This document shows, piece by piece, positions 46,260 to 55,768 of a stretch of DNA of 64,000 nt (its first letter is position 1; each line of letters begins with the position of its first letter). Position numbers and translations under genes: made by a program. Below the pieces are notes generated by a model. It saw only the letters and a program-made list of their open reading frames with translations. It was not told where the DNA came from and ran no database searches. The DNA is taken from positions 434,001 through 498,000 of the forward strand of contig CAJXYU010000001.1 in assembly GCA_913063155.1 (NCBI GenBank), written 5' to 3'. The stretch comes from an uncultured Desulfovibrio sp. (lineage in GTDB: Bacteria; Desulfobacterota; Desulfovibrionia; Desulfovibrionales; Desulfovibrionaceae).

Positions 46260-46443
46260 AGAGCACTCGGGAAACCCTCCAGCACTGTCTGGCGACGCCG
46301 CGGAAATATCGGAGGTTCACAAAAAAAGAGAAATGACGTTGTTGAAAGAAAAAATACCCCCGGCAACCATCCAGCGCGAAGCGATCGCCTGAGAATTTTG
46401 AAGAAGGAATGAGGGACCTTCCCCCCAGACAACGAGACAAAAC
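46260..46443 (+). other. Spacer between the two OPT-like genes
   Basis: 184 bases. No hairpin terminator is seen, so read-through into the second gene is likely. A short frame, ATG at 46333 to TGA at 46392 (19 codons, purine-rich sequence before it), could be a leader peptide, but this is weak. Confidence 0.35.
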
Positions 46444-48402
46444 ATGTACGACGACAAGGAACTCAAAGAGTATCGGGACTTGATGAAGCCGCCGGAGCGC
46501 TTCGAGGAAGGCTTCGACTGGAAGACCATCATCGGCGCCATCTTCATCGGCTTCCTGATGATGCCCGGCAGCATGTATCTGCAACTGGTCATCGGCCAGG
46601 GCATCGGCCCTGCCGCCCGCTGGGTGACCATCATCCTGTTCGCGGAAATCGCCAAACGGTCGTACTCGGAACTCAAGCAACAGGAAATCTTCCTGCTCTA
46701 CTACATGGCGGGCGCAGCACTGGCCTCACCGTTCCAGGGCTTGTTGTGGAACCAATACCTGGTGCAGTCCGATGCGGCCCGCATGCTCGGGCTCACGGAA
46801 TTCATCCCGTCCTGGGTGGCTCCGGGGCTGGAATCGGCCTCCTATCTGGACAGAAGCTTTTTACACGGCGACTGGCTCATACCGATTCTGCTGCTGGTGG
46901 GCGCGCAACTGGTACAACGCATCGACCACTTCGGGCTGGGCTACAGCCTGTACCGGCTGACTTCCGACGTGGAAAAACTGCCCTTCCCCATGGCCCCGGT
47001 GGGAGCGCTGGGCACCATGGCCCTGGCCGAATCCACCGAGGACCGCAAAACCGGTTGGAAATGGCGGGTCTTTTCCATAGGCGGCATGATCGGCCTGGCC
47101 TTCGGATTCTTCTATGTGCTGCTGCCGGCGCTGTCCGGACTCCTGTTCCAGGAAACCATACGCCTGATCCCCATCCCCTGGATCGAACTGACCAGACACA
47201 CCGAGGATATCCTTCCCGCGGTGGCGACGGGATTGCAGTTCGACCTCGGCCTGGTGTTCATCGGCATGGTCCTACCCTTCTGGGCGGTCATCGGCGGGCT
47301 GGTGGGATTGCTCATCACCGTCACCGCCAACCCGGTCCTTTACGCCCACGGCGTCCTGCACCGCTGGCATCCGGGCATGGAGACCGTGGAAACGGTCTTC
47401 GCCAACAACTTCGACTTCTACATGAGTTTCGGCATCGGCCTCGGCCTGGCCATCGCATTCATCGGGGTCTGGTACGTGGCCAAATCCTTCAAAGGCAAGA
47501 ACGGCGACAGGCTCGACTTTTCTTCCCTGCTCAAAACCAACATGAACCGGGGCGACATCAACATCTGGGTCTCACTATCCATCTACATTTTCTCTACCTT
47601 GGCCTATATCTTCCTGTGCGTCTGGCTGGTGCCTTCATTCCCGTGGATATTCTTCGTACTCTATGGCTTCGTGTACACACCGGTGGTCTCCTACATCACG
47701 GCGCGCATGGAGGGTGTGGCCGGACAATTCATCAGCCTGCCCATGGTCCGCGAATTCTCGTTCATCGCCGGCGCCAAATTTTTCGGTTACCAGGGCATCG
47801 AGATCTGGTATGCGCCCATCCCCATCCACAACTACGGAGAGGCCACAGTGCAATTTCGCCAGATCGAACTGACCGGCACCAGCCTCAAGGGCATCATCAA
47901 GGCAGAACTCGTGGTCTTTCCGGTGGTCATGGTGGCCTCGCTGCTCTTTTCCCAATTCCTGTGGCAACTGGCCCCCATCCCTTCGCCCCAATACCCCTTT
48001 GCACAGGAACTATGGCACTTGCAGGCCTTGAATACGCTGCTCATGCAGACCTCGACGCTGGAAGGCAACTCGCTTTTCTTCGAAGCCCTTTCCGGCCCCA
48101 TCGTCCTGAGCGGCATCGGACTCGGGGTCATCCTCTACGCGGTGCTCAACGTACTCGGACTGCCGGTGTTGCTGGTCTACGGCGTTGTACGCGGTCTGGG
48201 ACAGTCCACCCCGCACGGCCTGATCCTGGAGGTGGTGGGCGCGCTGCTCGGCCGTTTCTATTTCCTGAAAAAATACGGGACGCAATGGCGGCACTATGCA
48301 CCGGTGCTGCTGGCGGGTTTTTCATGCGGCATGGGCCTGACCGGCATGTTCGCCATGGGGTGCACACTCATCCTCAAGTCACTGGGACGGCTCGCCTACT
48401 GA
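46444..48402 (+). CDS. Large OPT-like membrane protein B
   Basis: 652 residues with about fourteen membrane segments. A soluble N-terminus of 28 residues comes first, then GAIFIGFLMMPGSMYLQLVIGQG. KLPFPMAPVGALGTMALAEST near 178-198 resembles the LP(Y/F)P segment of OPT peptide transporters, and VTANPVLYAHGVLHRWHPGM resembles the second half. It is clearly related in kind to the protein at 44256 and probably forms a pair with it. From memory the matching family may be DUF6784/OPT. No ATG-proximal ribosome-binding site is obvious apart from AACGAGA. Confidence 0.7.
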   Translation: MYDDKELKEYRDLMKPPERFEEGFDWKTIIGAIFIGFLMMPGSMYLQLVIGQGIGPAARWVTIILFAEIAKRSYSELKQQEIFLLYYMAGAALASPFQGLLWNQYLVQSDAARMLGLTEFIPSWVAPGLESASYLDRSFLHGDWLIPILLLVGAQLVQRIDHFGLGYSLYRLTSDVEKLPFPMAPVGALGTMALAESTEDRKTGWKWRVFSIGGMIGLAFGFFYVLLPALSGLLFQETIRLIPIPWIELTRHTEDILPAVATGLQFDLGLVFIGMVLPFWAVIGGLVGLLITVTANPVLYAHGVLHRWHPGMETVETVFANNFDFYMSFGIGLGLAIAFIGVWYVAKSFKGKNGDRLDFSSLLKTNMNRGDINIWVSLSIYIFSTLAYIFLCVWLVPSFPWIFFVLYGFVYTPVVSYITARMEGVAGQFISLPMVREFSFIAGAKFFGYQGIEIWYAPIPIHNYGEATVQFRQIELTGTSLKGIIKAELVVFPVVMVASLLFSQFLWQLAPIPSPQYPFAQELWHLQALNTLLMQTSTLEGNSLFFEALSGPIVLSGIGLGVILYAVLNVLGLPVLLVYGVVRGLGQSTPHGLILEVVGALLGRFYFLKKYGTQWRHYAPVLLAGFSCGMGLTGMFAMGCTLILKSLGRLAY

Positions 48403-48447
48403 CGGATTCTAATAGCGCGGGCATACTTCATACTGTTAATCAAAAGT

Positions 48448-49200
48448 ATGAGGTACTTCCTTTTTCTGCTCACGACGCTGTTGCTCGCCGCCGTGCCCTG
48501 TGCAGCCAACGCCCAGATGCCTTTGCGCATCGCCATGGACCAATGGCCCCCCTATGAACACCACAAGGACGGAAAAAGCACCGGCGTATCCCTCGAGGCC
48601 ACCACAGCCGTCCTGAAAAGCATGGGCGTCGGGATCAGGTCAATGGAAACGGTGCCTTGGGGCCGGGGCCTGGAAATGCTGAAAGGCGGAGAAATCGATG
48701 CGCTCGTCAGCGGGGTATACACCCCGGAGCGGGCGAAATACTCCTATTATCCGAAAGAATCCATCCTCACGGCCGAGTGGCGGGCTTTTGTTCATTGCCA
48801 CCGGAGCAACCCGGCCATATTCGACTCTATCGAACAACTCTACAGGAAACGCATCGGGATAGTTCGTAACTTCAGCTACCCGAAAGAATTCATAGACAGG
48901 GCCAAGCAAATCAGTTTTCTCGAACCGGTGAACCTTGATGAAACCAACTTCCGAAAACTGATCACGGGCCGCATCGACGTGGTGATCAGCGATTACCTCA
49001 ATGGCTTGTGGCTTTTGAACGAACTGGGAATCGACTCCGTGGTCTGCGCCACTTCCGTGCCCATCGGTTCTCGCGAAATCTACGTCCTGTTCAGCAAAAA
49101 GACGGTGAACAAAGAACTGGTGGGACGTTTTTCCGAGGAATTGCGCCGCTTCAAATCCACCCCCGCTTATAAGGAGCTGCTCAAGAAAACCAGGCGATAA
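48448..49200 (+). CDS. Periplasmic solute-binding protein, amino-acid (SBP_bac_3) type
   Basis: 250 residues. A signal peptide (about 1-22, ending ANA) is followed by the start of the family, LRIAMDQWPPYEHHKDGKSTG, with a first lobe to about 110 and the VPWGRGLEMLKGGEIDALVSG segment. These proteins bind amino acids or other small ligands for ABC importers or for sensor proteins. No cognate importer is next to it. It begins 45 bases after the OPT-like gene and may belong to that cluster, though a link is unproved. Confidence 0.85.
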   Translation: MRYFLFLLTTLLLAAVPCAANAQMPLRIAMDQWPPYEHHKDGKSTGVSLEATTAVLKSMGVGIRSMETVPWGRGLEMLKGGEIDALVSGVYTPERAKYSYYPKESILTAEWRAFVHCHRSNPAIFDSIEQLYRKRIGIVRNFSYPKEFIDRAKQISFLEPVNLDETNFRKLITGRIDVVISDYLNGLWLLNELGIDSVVCATSVPIGSREIYVLFSKKTVNKELVGRFSEELRRFKSTPAYKELLKKTRR

Positions 49201-49438
49201 GGCAAATACTCCACCCGACTGCCAGCTTTCGCGTGGGCATCGCCTCAGCCTGCGTGGCTTAATCCATGGGGACAACCTGCCGTTCCGCGATACTCGATCC
49301 CCGGCAGCGTATTTGATGACGCGCATCAGTTGGTCTGAACGCCCGGGTAGTCCACCATGCTTGACGGCGAACAACTTTACATTTCGGCCGAGAGCACGCA
49401 CACTTGACTCCTCCCAGGATATCGGAGAAGGGTTCGCC

Positions 49439-49987
49439 ATGACAAAAAAGATACTGCTGCACATCTGCTGCGGTCCATGCAGCATCACCACGGTGCAGAC
49501 TCTGCAGAATCAGGGATTTGAAGTTACCGGGCTGTTCTACAACCCGAATATTCATCCCCTGACCGAATATGTGAAACGACGCGACGGCTGCCTGGAAGTG
49601 GCCGAGAAACTGGATTTCAAGATCCTGCTCAAAGACAACGAGTACCGTCCTCAAGAGTGGTTCCGGGACGTCGCTTTCCGGGAAAACAACCGCTGCTTTC
49701 ACTGCTATGCGCGCAGGCTGGAGCGCACGGCCTCCATAGCCAAACGGGGGGGATTCGACTGTTTCAGCACCACCCTGCTCTACAGCAAATTTCAAAAACA
49801 CGATGAAATCGCCGGACTGGGACGCGACCTGGAGGGAGGCAAAACCCGCTTTCTATACCATGACTTTCGCGAAGGCTGGAAGGACGGCATTGAGAAGAGC
49901 AAGGCATGGGGCATCTACCGCCAGCAATATTGCGGCTGCCTCTACAGCGAGAACGAACGGTTCCACAAAGAACTCAAGGCGAAGTGA
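49439..49987 (+). CDS. queH: Epoxyqueuosine reductase QueH
   Basis: 182 residues from ATG 49439, preceded by GGAGAAGGG. The family signature is clear: LLHICCGPCS near 6-15, FYNPNIHP near 34-41, RCFHCYARRL near 82-91 and QQYCGCLYSE near 162-171. These cysteines hold an iron-sulfur cluster and a second metal. QueH carries out the last step of queuosine synthesis in tRNA, replacing QueG. The open frame extends upstream to 49313, but the added residues do not match the family. A membrane-protein gene follows after three bases. Confidence 0.95.
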   Translation: MTKKILLHICCGPCSITTVQTLQNQGFEVTGLFYNPNIHPLTEYVKRRDGCLEVAEKLDFKILLKDNEYRPQEWFRDVAFRENNRCFHCYARRLERTASIAKRGGFDCFSTTLLYSKFQKHDEIAGLGRDLEGGKTRFLYHDFREGWKDGIEKSKAWGIYRQQYCGCLYSENERFHKELKAK

Positions 49988-49990
49988 CAC

Positions 49991-50380
49991 ATGCCCAGAC
50001 TGGAGGAGAGCAAGTTCGGCTTCCTGTTCCGCACGGAAGCCTTTCTCGTGGGTTTCGTGATCCTGGCAGTGGTCAATGCCGGGCTGGCCTGGGTGTACCC
50101 GGCCGCCGAAAACCCGCTGCATGTAAGGCTCATCTCGGTGTTCGTCTATTCGGTGCTGGGTTGGTACGCCCACAAACGCCAGCGTGTGTCTACGCTTGTG
50201 CTCTGCTTCCTCATGCTTTTCACCGGCGTGGGCACCCTGTTCCCATCCTTCACCGCCCTGGTGGCGGGCGCATCCGATCAGCCCGGCATGCTTCTGGTGA
50301 ACCTTTTCGTGGGCGGCTATTTCACATACGGCGGCATCAGGTTGTTCCTCGATCGCCCGAAACCGGACGGGGCTGCGTAG
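49991..50380 (+). CDS. Small inner-membrane protein of unknown function
   Basis: 129 residues with four hydrophobic segments and short loops. I do not recognise a family. It starts three bases after queH and ends one base before hemW, so the three are co-transcribed. No catalytic motif or conserved polar residue cluster stands out. Confidence 0.75.
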   Translation: MPRLEESKFGFLFRTEAFLVGFVILAVVNAGLAWVYPAAENPLHVRLISVFVYSVLGWYAHKRQRVSTLVLCFLMLFTGVGTLFPSFTALVAGASDQPGMLLVNLFVGGYFTYGGIRLFLDRPKPDGAA

Positions 50381-50381
50381 C

Positions 50382-51611
50382 ATGGCCATCTACAGCGGCG
50401 ACGACCTGCCCATACGTCCGGCCTTTCCCGCGACAGCCGGCGGCAAGGAAAAGAAGATCACCGGCGAGGTCGCAGGACTGCTGCTCTACATCCATGTACC
50501 GTTCTGCCGATCCCGCTGCCACTACTGCACATTCCACTCCCAGGCGTACAACCAGGTCACCTTCGCCTGGTACCTGAAGACCCTGCTCAAGGAAGCCGAG
50601 CTCTGGGGCCGGCGGCTCAAGAAACCCAAGCTCAAAACCGTCTACTTCGGCGGCGGCACCCCCAGCCTGATCCCGCCACATCAGCTGGACATGATCATGA
50701 AAGGTCTGCGCGAGCACTTCACTTTCCAGCGGGGCATGGAAATCACTCTGGAAGCCAACCCGGATTCGGCCACGGACGTCAGCTATTTCCGCGCCCTTCT
50801 CAGCATGGGTTTCAATCGGCTCTCCATGGGCATACAAAGTCTCAATGACGATGAACTCTTCCTGCTGGGCCGTCCGCATTCGTCCCAGCAGGCCGTGCAG
50901 GCCTATGGTTACGCCCGGCAGGCAGGCTTCCACAACATCAGCCTGGACTTCATCTGGGGACTGCCCGGCCAACGCATGCAAGGCTGGCTCAAAACCCTGG
51001 AGACTGTGGTCAAAATGAAACCCGAACATGTCTCCGCTTACAACCTGACCCTGGAACCGTACACGGTCATGGGCAAACAGTACGACGCCGGAAAGTTCAG
51101 CCTTCCCCGGGAAAGCGAAATGGGGCGCATGTTCATCTACGGGGCCGAGTATCTGGAATCGCGGGGCTACATGCACTACGAGGTCTCCAACTTCGCGCGC
51201 ATGGGATTCATGTCCCGTCATAACAGCGGATACTGGGCCGGTGAGGACTACCTGGGCCTCGGCCCCTCGGCCGTCTCCACCCTCGGCAAACGCCGCTTCA
51301 CCAATCCGCGCTACATGGACGAATACGATGCAGCCGTACGTGGAGGGTTCGCCGGAGAAGATTTCGAAGAGCTTTCGGGCCTGGACCGGTTGCGGGAGTT
51401 GGTCATGCTCAGCCTGCGCACCACCAAGGGCCTGGACCTCAAGGAATTCCGCAAACTGGCCGGGTACGACCTGACCAAACGCCAGGGGCAGCTCATGAGC
51501 GCCCTGCATCGTGAAAACCTGATACGCATCAACCGGGGCAGACTCATGCTGACCAAGAACGGCATGCTGGCTTCCAATCTCATCATCAGACGGCTGGTCT
51601 TCGAGGATTGA
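50382..51611 (+). CDS. hemW: HemW-type radical SAM protein (heme chaperone)
   Basis: 409 residues. The radical-SAM motif is HVPFCRSRCHYCTF near 33-46 (CxxxCxxC). YFGGGTPSLIP near 87-97, ANPDS near 127 and the GIQSLNDDELFLLGR segment are those of HemW/CPDH. HemW binds heme and hands it to apoproteins; older annotation called it oxygen-independent coproporphyrinogen oxidase. The first 30 residues form an extra N-terminal stretch. It overlaps the pre-galE region and follows the small membrane protein by one base. Confidence 0.92.
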   Translation: MAIYSGDDLPIRPAFPATAGGKEKKITGEVAGLLLYIHVPFCRSRCHYCTFHSQAYNQVTFAWYLKTLLKEAELWGRRLKKPKLKTVYFGGGTPSLIPPHQLDMIMKGLREHFTFQRGMEITLEANPDSATDVSYFRALLSMGFNRLSMGIQSLNDDELFLLGRPHSSQQAVQAYGYARQAGFHNISLDFIWGLPGQRMQGWLKTLETVVKMKPEHVSAYNLTLEPYTVMGKQYDAGKFSLPRESEMGRMFIYGAEYLESRGYMHYEVSNFARMGFMSRHNSGYWAGEDYLGLGPSAVSTLGKRRFTNPRYMDEYDAAVRGGFAGEDFEELSGLDRLRELVMLSLRTTKGLDLKEFRKLAGYDLTKRQGQLMSALHRENLIRINRGRLMLTKNGMLASNLIIRRLVFED

Positions 51612-51646
51612 CCGACCGCCAAAAACAGCGGGAGAGCGAATTTCCC

Positions 51647-52624
51647 ATGAGCAAGACACTGATCACCGGCGGAGCCGGATACATCGGTTCCCACACGGCT
51701 AAAACCCTTGCCGTGCGAGGCAGGGACGTGGTCATCCTGGACAACCTCTCTTACGGTCATCGCGACTTCCTGAAATGGGGCGAATTCGAAGAGGGCGATT
51801 TGGCCGACACCGCCTTCCTCAAAGACGTCTTTTCCCGGCACGACATAGAAGAAGTGGTCCACTTCGCGGCCTTCATCGCCGTGGGTGAATCCGTTGCCGA
51901 ACCGCGCATGTACTACGAAAACAACGTGCGCAACACCCTGAACCTGCTGGGAGCCATGCAGGACGCGGATGTGGAGCGCATCGTTTTCTCCTCCACAGCC
52001 GCAGTCTACGGCGAGCCGCAGACTGCGACCCTGGCCGAGGACCATCCCCTCGCGCCGCTTTCTCCCTATGCGTGGTCCAAACGCATGGTGGAGCAGGTCA
52101 TCCGGGACTACGGCGAGGCCTATGGTCTCAAGAGCGCCATCCTACGCTACTTCAATGCAGCAGGAGCCGACCCGGCCGCTGAGGTGGGAGAACGCCATCA
52201 GCCGGAAACCCACCTCATCCCGCTCATCCTGCATACCGCGTTGGGCATCCGGGAATCCATCAAGATTTTCGGAACGGACTATGATACTCCGGACGGCACC
52301 TGCCTGCGCGACTACATTCACGTCACCGACCTGTCGGTAGCCCACGCCTTGGCCCTTGAGCACTTGGCGAACGGCGGCGAGTCCGACATCTTCAACCTGG
52401 GCAACGGAAACGGTTTCTCGGTCCGCGAAGTCATCGACATGGCCCGCGAAGTGACCGGCGGGAATATCCCGGTGGAGACCACCGAACGCCGCGCAGGCGA
52501 TTCCCCGGCCCTGGTCAGTTCCTCGGAAAAAGCCCGGAATATCCTTGGCTGGCAACCGCAGCATGCGGACGTGCGAGACATCATCGAAACCGCCTGGAAA
52601 TGGCACCAAAAGGACTGCCGTTGA
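51647..52624 (+). CDS. galE: UDP-glucose 4-epimerase
   Basis: 325 residues from ATG 51647 with GGGAGAG upstream. It is an extended SDR: GGAGYIGSH near 7-15 binds NAD, catalytic Ser/Thr in FSSTAAVYG near 119-127 and Tyr/Lys in SPYAWSK near 143-149. ILRYFNAAGADP and LRDYIHVTDL are the GalE substrate motifs. It interconverts UDP-glucose and UDP-galactose (or the N-acetyl forms) for surface polysaccharides. It follows hemW by 35 bases. Confidence 0.95.
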   Translation: MSKTLITGGAGYIGSHTAKTLAVRGRDVVILDNLSYGHRDFLKWGEFEEGDLADTAFLKDVFSRHDIEEVVHFAAFIAVGESVAEPRMYYENNVRNTLNLLGAMQDADVERIVFSSTAAVYGEPQTATLAEDHPLAPLSPYAWSKRMVEQVIRDYGEAYGLKSAILRYFNAAGADPAAEVGERHQPETHLIPLILHTALGIRESIKIFGTDYDTPDGTCLRDYIHVTDLSVAHALALEHLANGGESDIFNLGNGNGFSVREVIDMAREVTGGNIPVETTERRAGDSPALVSSSEKARNILGWQPQHADVRDIIETAWKWHQKDCR

Positions 52625-52657
52625 CGGCAGCATATCCTGAAGTTTGAACAGGATTAT

Positions 52658-52681
52658 TATTTCATGGTAACAAATGAAATA
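52658..52681. promoter_or_regulatory. Perfect inverted repeat upstream of the binding-protein/sensor pair
   Basis: TATTTCAT and ATGAAATA (52658-52665, 52674-52681) with an 8-base spacer, in a 118-base AT-rich gap. This is likely an operator for the unit starting at 52743; the regulator is unknown. Confidence 0.4.
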
Positions 52682-52742
52682 CCTCCCTTTTTCGTGTAGG
52701 GTCAGGACAACATCCGAAAATAGCACGAAAAAGGTGGATATC

Positions 52743-53867
52743 ATGCTCGTGAAATTCCAGGGCGCAGGATTTCTGCTCGCACTCCTATTGGTCTCGCTCC
52801 CGGTTTTCTCGGGATGCGATTCCTTTTCGGCCGTGGATATCGGTTTCGTGGGCCAGCTCACCGGAAAATTCTCGGATATAGGCGTGGCGGGCCGCAACGG
52901 CGCACGCATGGCCATAGAGGACGCCAATGCTCAGGGTGGCATCGACGGCAGGACCATACGGTTCCATCCCAGGGACGACGGCAACACTCCGGCAATGGCC
53001 GCCCAGGCCGTTCGCGAACTTGCGGATGAAGGATGCGTGGCCGTCATCGGCCCCATGACCAGCGCCATCGGCATTGCGCTCGCCGCCGAAACGGAAGTGG
53101 TCATGATCTCCCCCACGACCTCCTCGCCCTCCCTGAGCGGCAAGGACGACCTGTATTTCCGAGTAGTGGACGTGAACAGCTCCCGGGCCGAGGCCCTGGC
53201 CGCCTATGCCAGGGAGAAGCTTCATCTGAACAATGTCCTGATGATCGGCGACCAGGACAACGCCAACTACGTCAACACCTTCAACAAGGCGTTTGCCGCC
53301 AAGTTCACCGCCCTGGGAGGCGCCATCGTCGGGGCTCTTGAATACTCCTCCAATGAAATACGCAACTGGGACGAATTGCTCGACCCCATCAGCGAGTACG
53401 ATCCCGACGCGCTGCTTCTCAGCGCTTCGGCCCGGGACGTGGCCGCCATTGCACGGCATATGAAGAGCAAAGGCATAACCATACCGGTTATGTGTCCGGC
53501 CTGGTCCTACACCACGGAAGTCATCCGGGTGGGAGGCGATTCAGTGGAAGGATTCATTTTCGCAACACTCTATGCCGTCAACAACACACGCCCCGAATTC
53601 GTGGACTTCAAAAAACGGTTCATGGACCGGTTCGGCTACCAGCCGGGATTTGCGGAGGCCTACGGCTACGAGGCCGCCATGGCGCTCATCGTCGCGCTTC
53701 GAAAAACCGACGGCAACGCGGAAGGGCTGAAGGAGGCTCTGCTGGCCGAGAACCGTTTCAAAGGAGTCAGCGGAGAGTTCCGCTTCGATAAATACGGCGA
53801 CGTGAAACGTTCGGTCTTCATAGCCTCAGTAAAAAACGGAGAATTCGTGCTTCTGGACCAGGAGTAA
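52743..53867 (+). CDS. Branched-chain-amino-acid-type binding lipoprotein (Peripla_BP_6)
   Basis: 374 residues from ATG 52743 (AAAGGTGG ahead). A lipoprotein signal ends in VFSGC with Cys25. The Leu/Ile/Val-binding fold follows: IGFVGQLTGKFSDIGVAGRNGARMAIEDAN near 32-60, VAVIGPMTSAIGIA near 100-113 and ISPTTSSPSLSG near 121-132. It is a membrane-anchored ligand receptor. No LivHMGF transporter is present; instead the next gene, five bases on, is a Cache/PAS sensor. Its ligand may therefore be relayed to that sensor. This is inference. Confidence 0.9.
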   Translation: MLVKFQGAGFLLALLLVSLPVFSGCDSFSAVDIGFVGQLTGKFSDIGVAGRNGARMAIEDANAQGGIDGRTIRFHPRDDGNTPAMAAQAVRELADEGCVAVIGPMTSAIGIALAAETEVVMISPTTSSPSLSGKDDLYFRVVDVNSSRAEALAAYAREKLHLNNVLMIGDQDNANYVNTFNKAFAAKFTALGGAIVGALEYSSNEIRNWDELLDPISEYDPDALLLSASARDVAAIARHMKSKGITIPVMCPAWSYTTEVIRVGGDSVEGFIFATLYAVNNTRPEFVDFKKRFMDRFGYQPGFAEAYGYEAAMALIVALRKTDGNAEGLKEALLAENRFKGVSGEFRFDKYGDVKRSVFIASVKNGEFVLLDQE

Positions 53868-53872
53868 CCATA

Positions 53873-55291
53873 GTGCGCCCCACCTTTCTGCAGATACTCC
53901 GGCGCACACTGCGCACCTGGATATTCCTCCCGGGTATCCTCTTCATCCTCGTCCTCGGCGCGCTGCAGGCCAACAACGCCTACCGGGCAATCGAAAAACG
54001 CAACAGGGTGGTTTCCGGGGCCATTTCCTATTACATCACCACCTACATTTCCGATGCGCTCTACGCCCTCAAGCATTTCAGCAAGGGAATCGGCCCGGCC
54101 ACGAAAGACATGAATAAAAACCTGGAAACTTTCTACAACGCCTATCCCCACTTTGAACGGCTCCTCTGGCTCTCCAAAGACAAAATCATCCTTACGGCCG
54201 CTCCGTTCGGAGCCGAGGGTCTCCCTTTCCCCATCAGGATGGATATCCGGCATGAGGGAGGCATCATATCCAAACCCATCGTTTCACCGGGCTCAGGCCA
54301 GCCGGTCCTCTATCTCGGCGTAAAGTACCACACCGGCAACATACTCGTGGGAGAAATGGATACCCTGGCCCTTTCCCAGCATCTGGGGGGCCTGCTGCCG
54401 CCGGGAAACACCATCATCTTGGCCGACGCATACGGCAACATCGTTTCTCATCCGGATCTATCCAAGGTACTGCGCCAGGAAAACATCGGGGACCTGCCTC
54501 TGATGGCCGCACCCCACAGCGAAGAACGGGTGCGTACGAGCTTCTTCACGCACGATGGGACTCTGTACATAGGCTCCCTGGCCACCATTCCCGGCGAGAA
54601 CTGGAAGATCATCATCAGCAGCAAGGCGTCCACAGTGTTCATCCCCATCCTCGAAACCGTCCTGGCTCTGTTGGCCCTGTTGACCACCCTGTTTCTGCTT
54701 TTCAGCGCCCTGCTCAACAACGCCCTGAAAGCCGGTCTGGTGCTTCCGCTGGACGACCTGATCCACGACATCAAGCAGCTGGGCATGGGGGCGGATATTT
54801 CCGACAAACCCATACGCAGTACGTACCGGGAGTTGGAAACTGTGGAAGAGGAATTCCGGAAAATGTGCCGAGAGGTTCGGGGCAGGGAAGAAGAATTAAG
54901 CGAAAACGCGGAACGTTACAGGGCGCTTTTCCATGACAACCAGTTGGTGCTGTTGCTGGTGGCCCCCCTCACCGGCGATATTCTCGACAACAACAAACGA
55001 GCAGTAGAATACTACGGCTACGCGCAGAATACTCTCAGATCGTTGACCCTGTTCGACATCAACGCCGAATCCGGAACCGTGGCGAAAAAAATCATGGAGC
55101 GCCCCTGGAATTCGGGAGCAGCCACCACGATTCGCACCAAACATACGCTGGCCAGCGGTGAAGTGCGCGAGGTGGACCTGCTCATCAGCCCCATGACCAT
55201 CCACGGGACGCCGCGCAACTTCGTCACGGTCATCGACGCTTCACAGACGTCCCGCGGAAACTCCGATCCGCGGGACAAGGCGGAAAGCTAG
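53873..55291 (+). CDS. Membrane sensor with Cache-type ectodomain and PAS, no output domain
   Basis: 472 residues from a GTG five bases after the lipoprotein gene. A membrane segment (about 14-34), a Cache-type periplasmic domain (about 38-255) and a second membrane segment (about 262-288) are followed by a HAMP-like linker and coiled coil to about 345. A PAS domain (about 348-455) is the last element. The protein ends about 15 residues later with no kinase, GGDEF, EAL or methyl-accepting domain. It must pass its signal by interaction or is the sensory part of a split system. It converges with rnhA. Confidence 0.85.
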   Translation: MRPTFLQILRRTLRTWIFLPGILFILVLGALQANNAYRAIEKRNRVVSGAISYYITTYISDALYALKHFSKGIGPATKDMNKNLETFYNAYPHFERLLWLSKDKIILTAAPFGAEGLPFPIRMDIRHEGGIISKPIVSPGSGQPVLYLGVKYHTGNILVGEMDTLALSQHLGGLLPPGNTIILADAYGNIVSHPDLSKVLRQENIGDLPLMAAPHSEERVRTSFFTHDGTLYIGSLATIPGENWKIIISSKASTVFIPILETVLALLALLTTLFLLFSALLNNALKAGLVLPLDDLIHDIKQLGMGADISDKPIRSTYRELETVEEEFRKMCREVRGREEELSENAERYRALFHDNQLVLLLVAPLTGDILDNNKRAVEYYGYAQNTLRSLTLFDINAESGTVAKKIMERPWNSGAATTIRTKHTLASGEVREVDLLISPMTIHGTPRNFVTVIDASQTSRGNSDPRDKAES

Positions 55292-55309
55292 CGTTCTCTG
55301 TCGGGATCG

Positions 55310-55768
55310 CTATTTTTCTTCATCGTGGATGAGATCAGTCCCGGAAGCCGCAGTCCTGGCAAGCTCATCGCAGCGTTCGTTTTCAGGATGACCGCTGTGG
55401 CCCTTGACCCAGCGAAAATCTATCTGGTGCTTTTCCAGCAGCGGCATAAGATCCCGCCACAGGTCCTGATTCTTGACCGGCTTCTTGGCCGCGGTCTTCC
55501 AGCCGTTCTTCCGCCAATTGGCGAGCCATCCCTTGGTGATGGCCTGCTGCACGTATTTGGAGTCGGTGTACAGCTTCACCGAGCAGGGTCTCGTCAGGGT
55601 TCTGAGGCCTTCGATGACCGCCCGCAGCTCCATACGGTTGTTGGTGGTGTCCCGGTAACCTTGGGAAAGCTCCTTGCGGTGTTCGCCGAAAATGAGCACA
55701 GCACCGTAGCCGCCCGGGCCAGGATTGCCCAGGCAGGAGCCGTCCGTATACAAAAAAACATCACTCAC
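55310..55768 (-). CDS. rnhA: Ribonuclease HI
   Basis: 152 residues, the standard length. The catalytic carboxylates are Asp9 ([13 protein letters not shown]), Glu47 (NNRMELRAV), Asp69 (YTDSKYV) and the Asp in ERCDELA near 134. It degrades the RNA strand of RNA-DNA hybrids at Okazaki primers and R-loops. Its ATG overlaps the stop of the TPM-like gene by four bases, so the two are coupled. A short spacer separates it from the sensor gene. Confidence 0.96.
   Translation of the reverse strand: MSDVFLYTDGSCLGNPGPGGYGAVLIFGEHRKELSQGYRDTTNNRMELRAVIEGLRTLTRPCSVKLYTDSKYVQQAITKGWLANWRKNGWKTAAKKPVKNQDLWRDLMPLLEKHQIDFRWVKGHSGHPENERCDELARTAASGTDLIHDEEK

Noticed and set aside
49201-49438. Remnant gene or insertion sequence before queH
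   Set aside because: A readable minus-strand frame exists but gives no recognisable protein, and there are no terminal repeats.
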